Shown in pieces: positions 63,285 to 64,000 of a DNA stretch of 64,000 bases; the stretch's first letter is position 1, and each line of letters begins with the position of its first letter. The position numbers and the translations under genes are program-made. Under the pieces are notes generated by a model. That model was not told the DNA's origin, made no database searches, and saw nothing but the letters and a program-made list of their open reading frames with translations. Source of the DNA: Pseudomonadota bacterium (GTDB lineage Bacteria > Pseudomonadota > Gammaproteobacteria > Burkholderiales > Rhodocyclaceae); the NCBI GenBank assembly GCA_018241695.1, contig JAFEDH010000021.1, positions 124,001 through 188,000 of the forward strand. Direction: 5' to 3'.

Positions 63285-64000
63285 TCAGCCCGGCTCAGAG
63301 GCCGTACATCCATCCTCCGTGATGAGCGGGAATATCGCGGGATCGGTGAAGGTTTCGGGATCGAAGGCCTTGTCACCCTCGGGGTTCGGCACGCCCGTCG
63401 CTTCGAGATGGTGAAAATCATGCAGATCACGATCCATCAGATGGGAAGGAACCACCCGGCTCAGACTGCGGAACAGGTTCTTGATCCGGCCCGGGAAACG
63501 CTTGTCCCAGTCCTGCAGCATCGCCTTCACGTTCTGCCGCTGCATGTTCTCCTGGCTGCCGCACAGATTGCAGGGGATGATGGGGAACTGCTGCAGTTCC
63601 GCCCAGGCCGCGAGATCAGATTCGCGGCAGTAGGCGAGCGGGCGGATCACGATATGGCGGCCATCGTCCGACACCAGCTTGGGCGGCATCGCCTTGATCT
63701 TGCTGCCGAAGAACATGTTGAGGAAAAGGGTTTCCAGAATGTCGTCACGATGGTGGCCCAGCGCAATCCGGGTGGCGCCAAGTTCGTCGGCCACGCGATA
63801 CAGGATGCCGCGGCGCAGGCGCGAGCACAGGCTGCAGGTGGTCTTGCCCTCGGGCACCACGCGCTTGACGATGGAATAGGTATCCTGCTCCTCGATATGA
63901 AAGTCCACGCCGATGGAACGCAGATAGCCAGGCAGCACATGCTCGGGGAAACCCGGCTGCTTCTGGTCGAGATTCACCGCCACGATTGAAAAGCGGATCG
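63285..64000 (-). CDS. ttcA: tRNA 2-thiocytidine biosynthesis protein TtcA (5' end outside window)
   Basis: Partial TtcA, which inserts sulfur at C32 of tRNA using an iron-sulfur cluster and ATP. Visible is [40 protein letters not shown] with the Cys pair [26 protein letters not shown], and the third Cys in IPCNLCGS. The PP-loop SGGKDS at the N-terminus lies beyond the window edge. The stop is at 63285. It converges on the CoA-transferase gene with an 84-base gap. Confidence 0.94.
   Translation of the reverse strand, partial: IRFSIVAVNLDQKQPGFPEHVLPGYLRSIGVDFHIEEQDTYSIVKRVVPEGKTTCSLCSRLRRGILYRVADELGATRIALGHHRDDILETLFLNMFFGSKIKAMPPKLVSDDGRHIVIRPLAYCRESDLAAWAELQQFPIIPCNLCGSQENMQRQNVKAMLQDWDKRFPGRIKNLFRSLSRVVPSHLMDRDLHDFHHLEATGVPNPEGDKAFDPETFTDPAIFPLITEDGCTASEPG

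Overview
The window reads as a high-GC, gene-dense chromosomal segment of a betaproteobacterium. The clearest taxonomic cues are the gene order lptB-rpoN-hpf-ptsN-hprK, the betaproteobacterial-type glutamate-cysteine ligase gshA followed by a PTS IIA protein, and the series ribB-ribH-nusB-thiL-pgpA-pncC-recA-recX. Two SCP-x/DUF35, P450, SnoaL, CaiB and acyl-CoA mutase neighbourhoods look like the catabolic equipment of steroid or terpenoid degraders such as the Sterolibacterium/Denitratisoma group. That placement is inference from gene content only.

Layout. 1-9.4 kb is a vitamin B12 region: btuC (cut by the window edge) and btuD, then a cobalamin riboswitch with a terminator in front of class Ia ribonucleotide reductase nrdAB, then on the minus strand btuF, a small membrane protein, cobU and a TPR-methyltransferase. 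9.5-18.7 kb holds two SDR-type oxidoreductases, ubiB, a sodium/solute symporter with a His-rich tail, a VanZ-like protein, a MazG-like hydrolase, a 2Fe-2S ferredoxin, an alpha/beta hydrolase and a NodIJ-type ABC exporter. 18.7-20.7 kb holds an acetolactate synthase large subunit behind a Val/Leu-rich leader peptide and attenuator. cutA-dsbD follow. 22.9-26.1 kb is a QseBC-like two-component system with a four-repeat membrane protein and a PepSY protein.

26.2-40.5 kb is the accessory heart. A LuxR-type regulator is divergent from a six-gene operon (SDR, cobalamin-dependent acyl-CoA mutase large and small subunits, MeaB chaperone, EthD-like protein, sulfotransferase). That operon converges on a minus-strand group of SnoaL-like protein, cytochrome P450, DUF488 protein and N-acyl-D-amino-acid deacylase-like hydrolase. 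A TsdA-like diheme cytochrome c and a thiolase/DUF35 pair follow. The mutase keeps its B12-binding residues, but the substrate-pocket residues that are conserved or diagnostic in known acyl-CoA mutases are replaced (His to Gln, Tyr to Val, Arg to Val, plus a Glu where 2-hydroxyisobutyryl-CoA mutase has Asp). This is the best candidate in the window for an undescribed reaction.

40.6-63.2 kb is mostly core metabolism (ribE, gshA, apbE, a PTS IIA protein, etfBA, ribB-ribH-nusB-thiL-pgpA-pncC-recA-recX, lptB-rpoN-hpf-ptsN-hprK). It is interrupted by a TetR / amidohydrolase / class II aldolase / acyl-CoA ligase group at 46.0-50.6 kb and followed by two family III CoA-transferases at 60.8-63.2 kb, one of which lacks the catalytic Asp. 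ttcA runs off the right edge.

The B12 uptake and salvage genes, the B12 riboswitch on nrdAB and the B12-dependent mutase fit an organism that depends on and senses cobalamin. The ETF, CoA ligase, thiolase and CoA-transferases fit growth on CoA-activated carboxylic acids. No tRNA, rRNA, insertion sequence or CRISPR array was seen.
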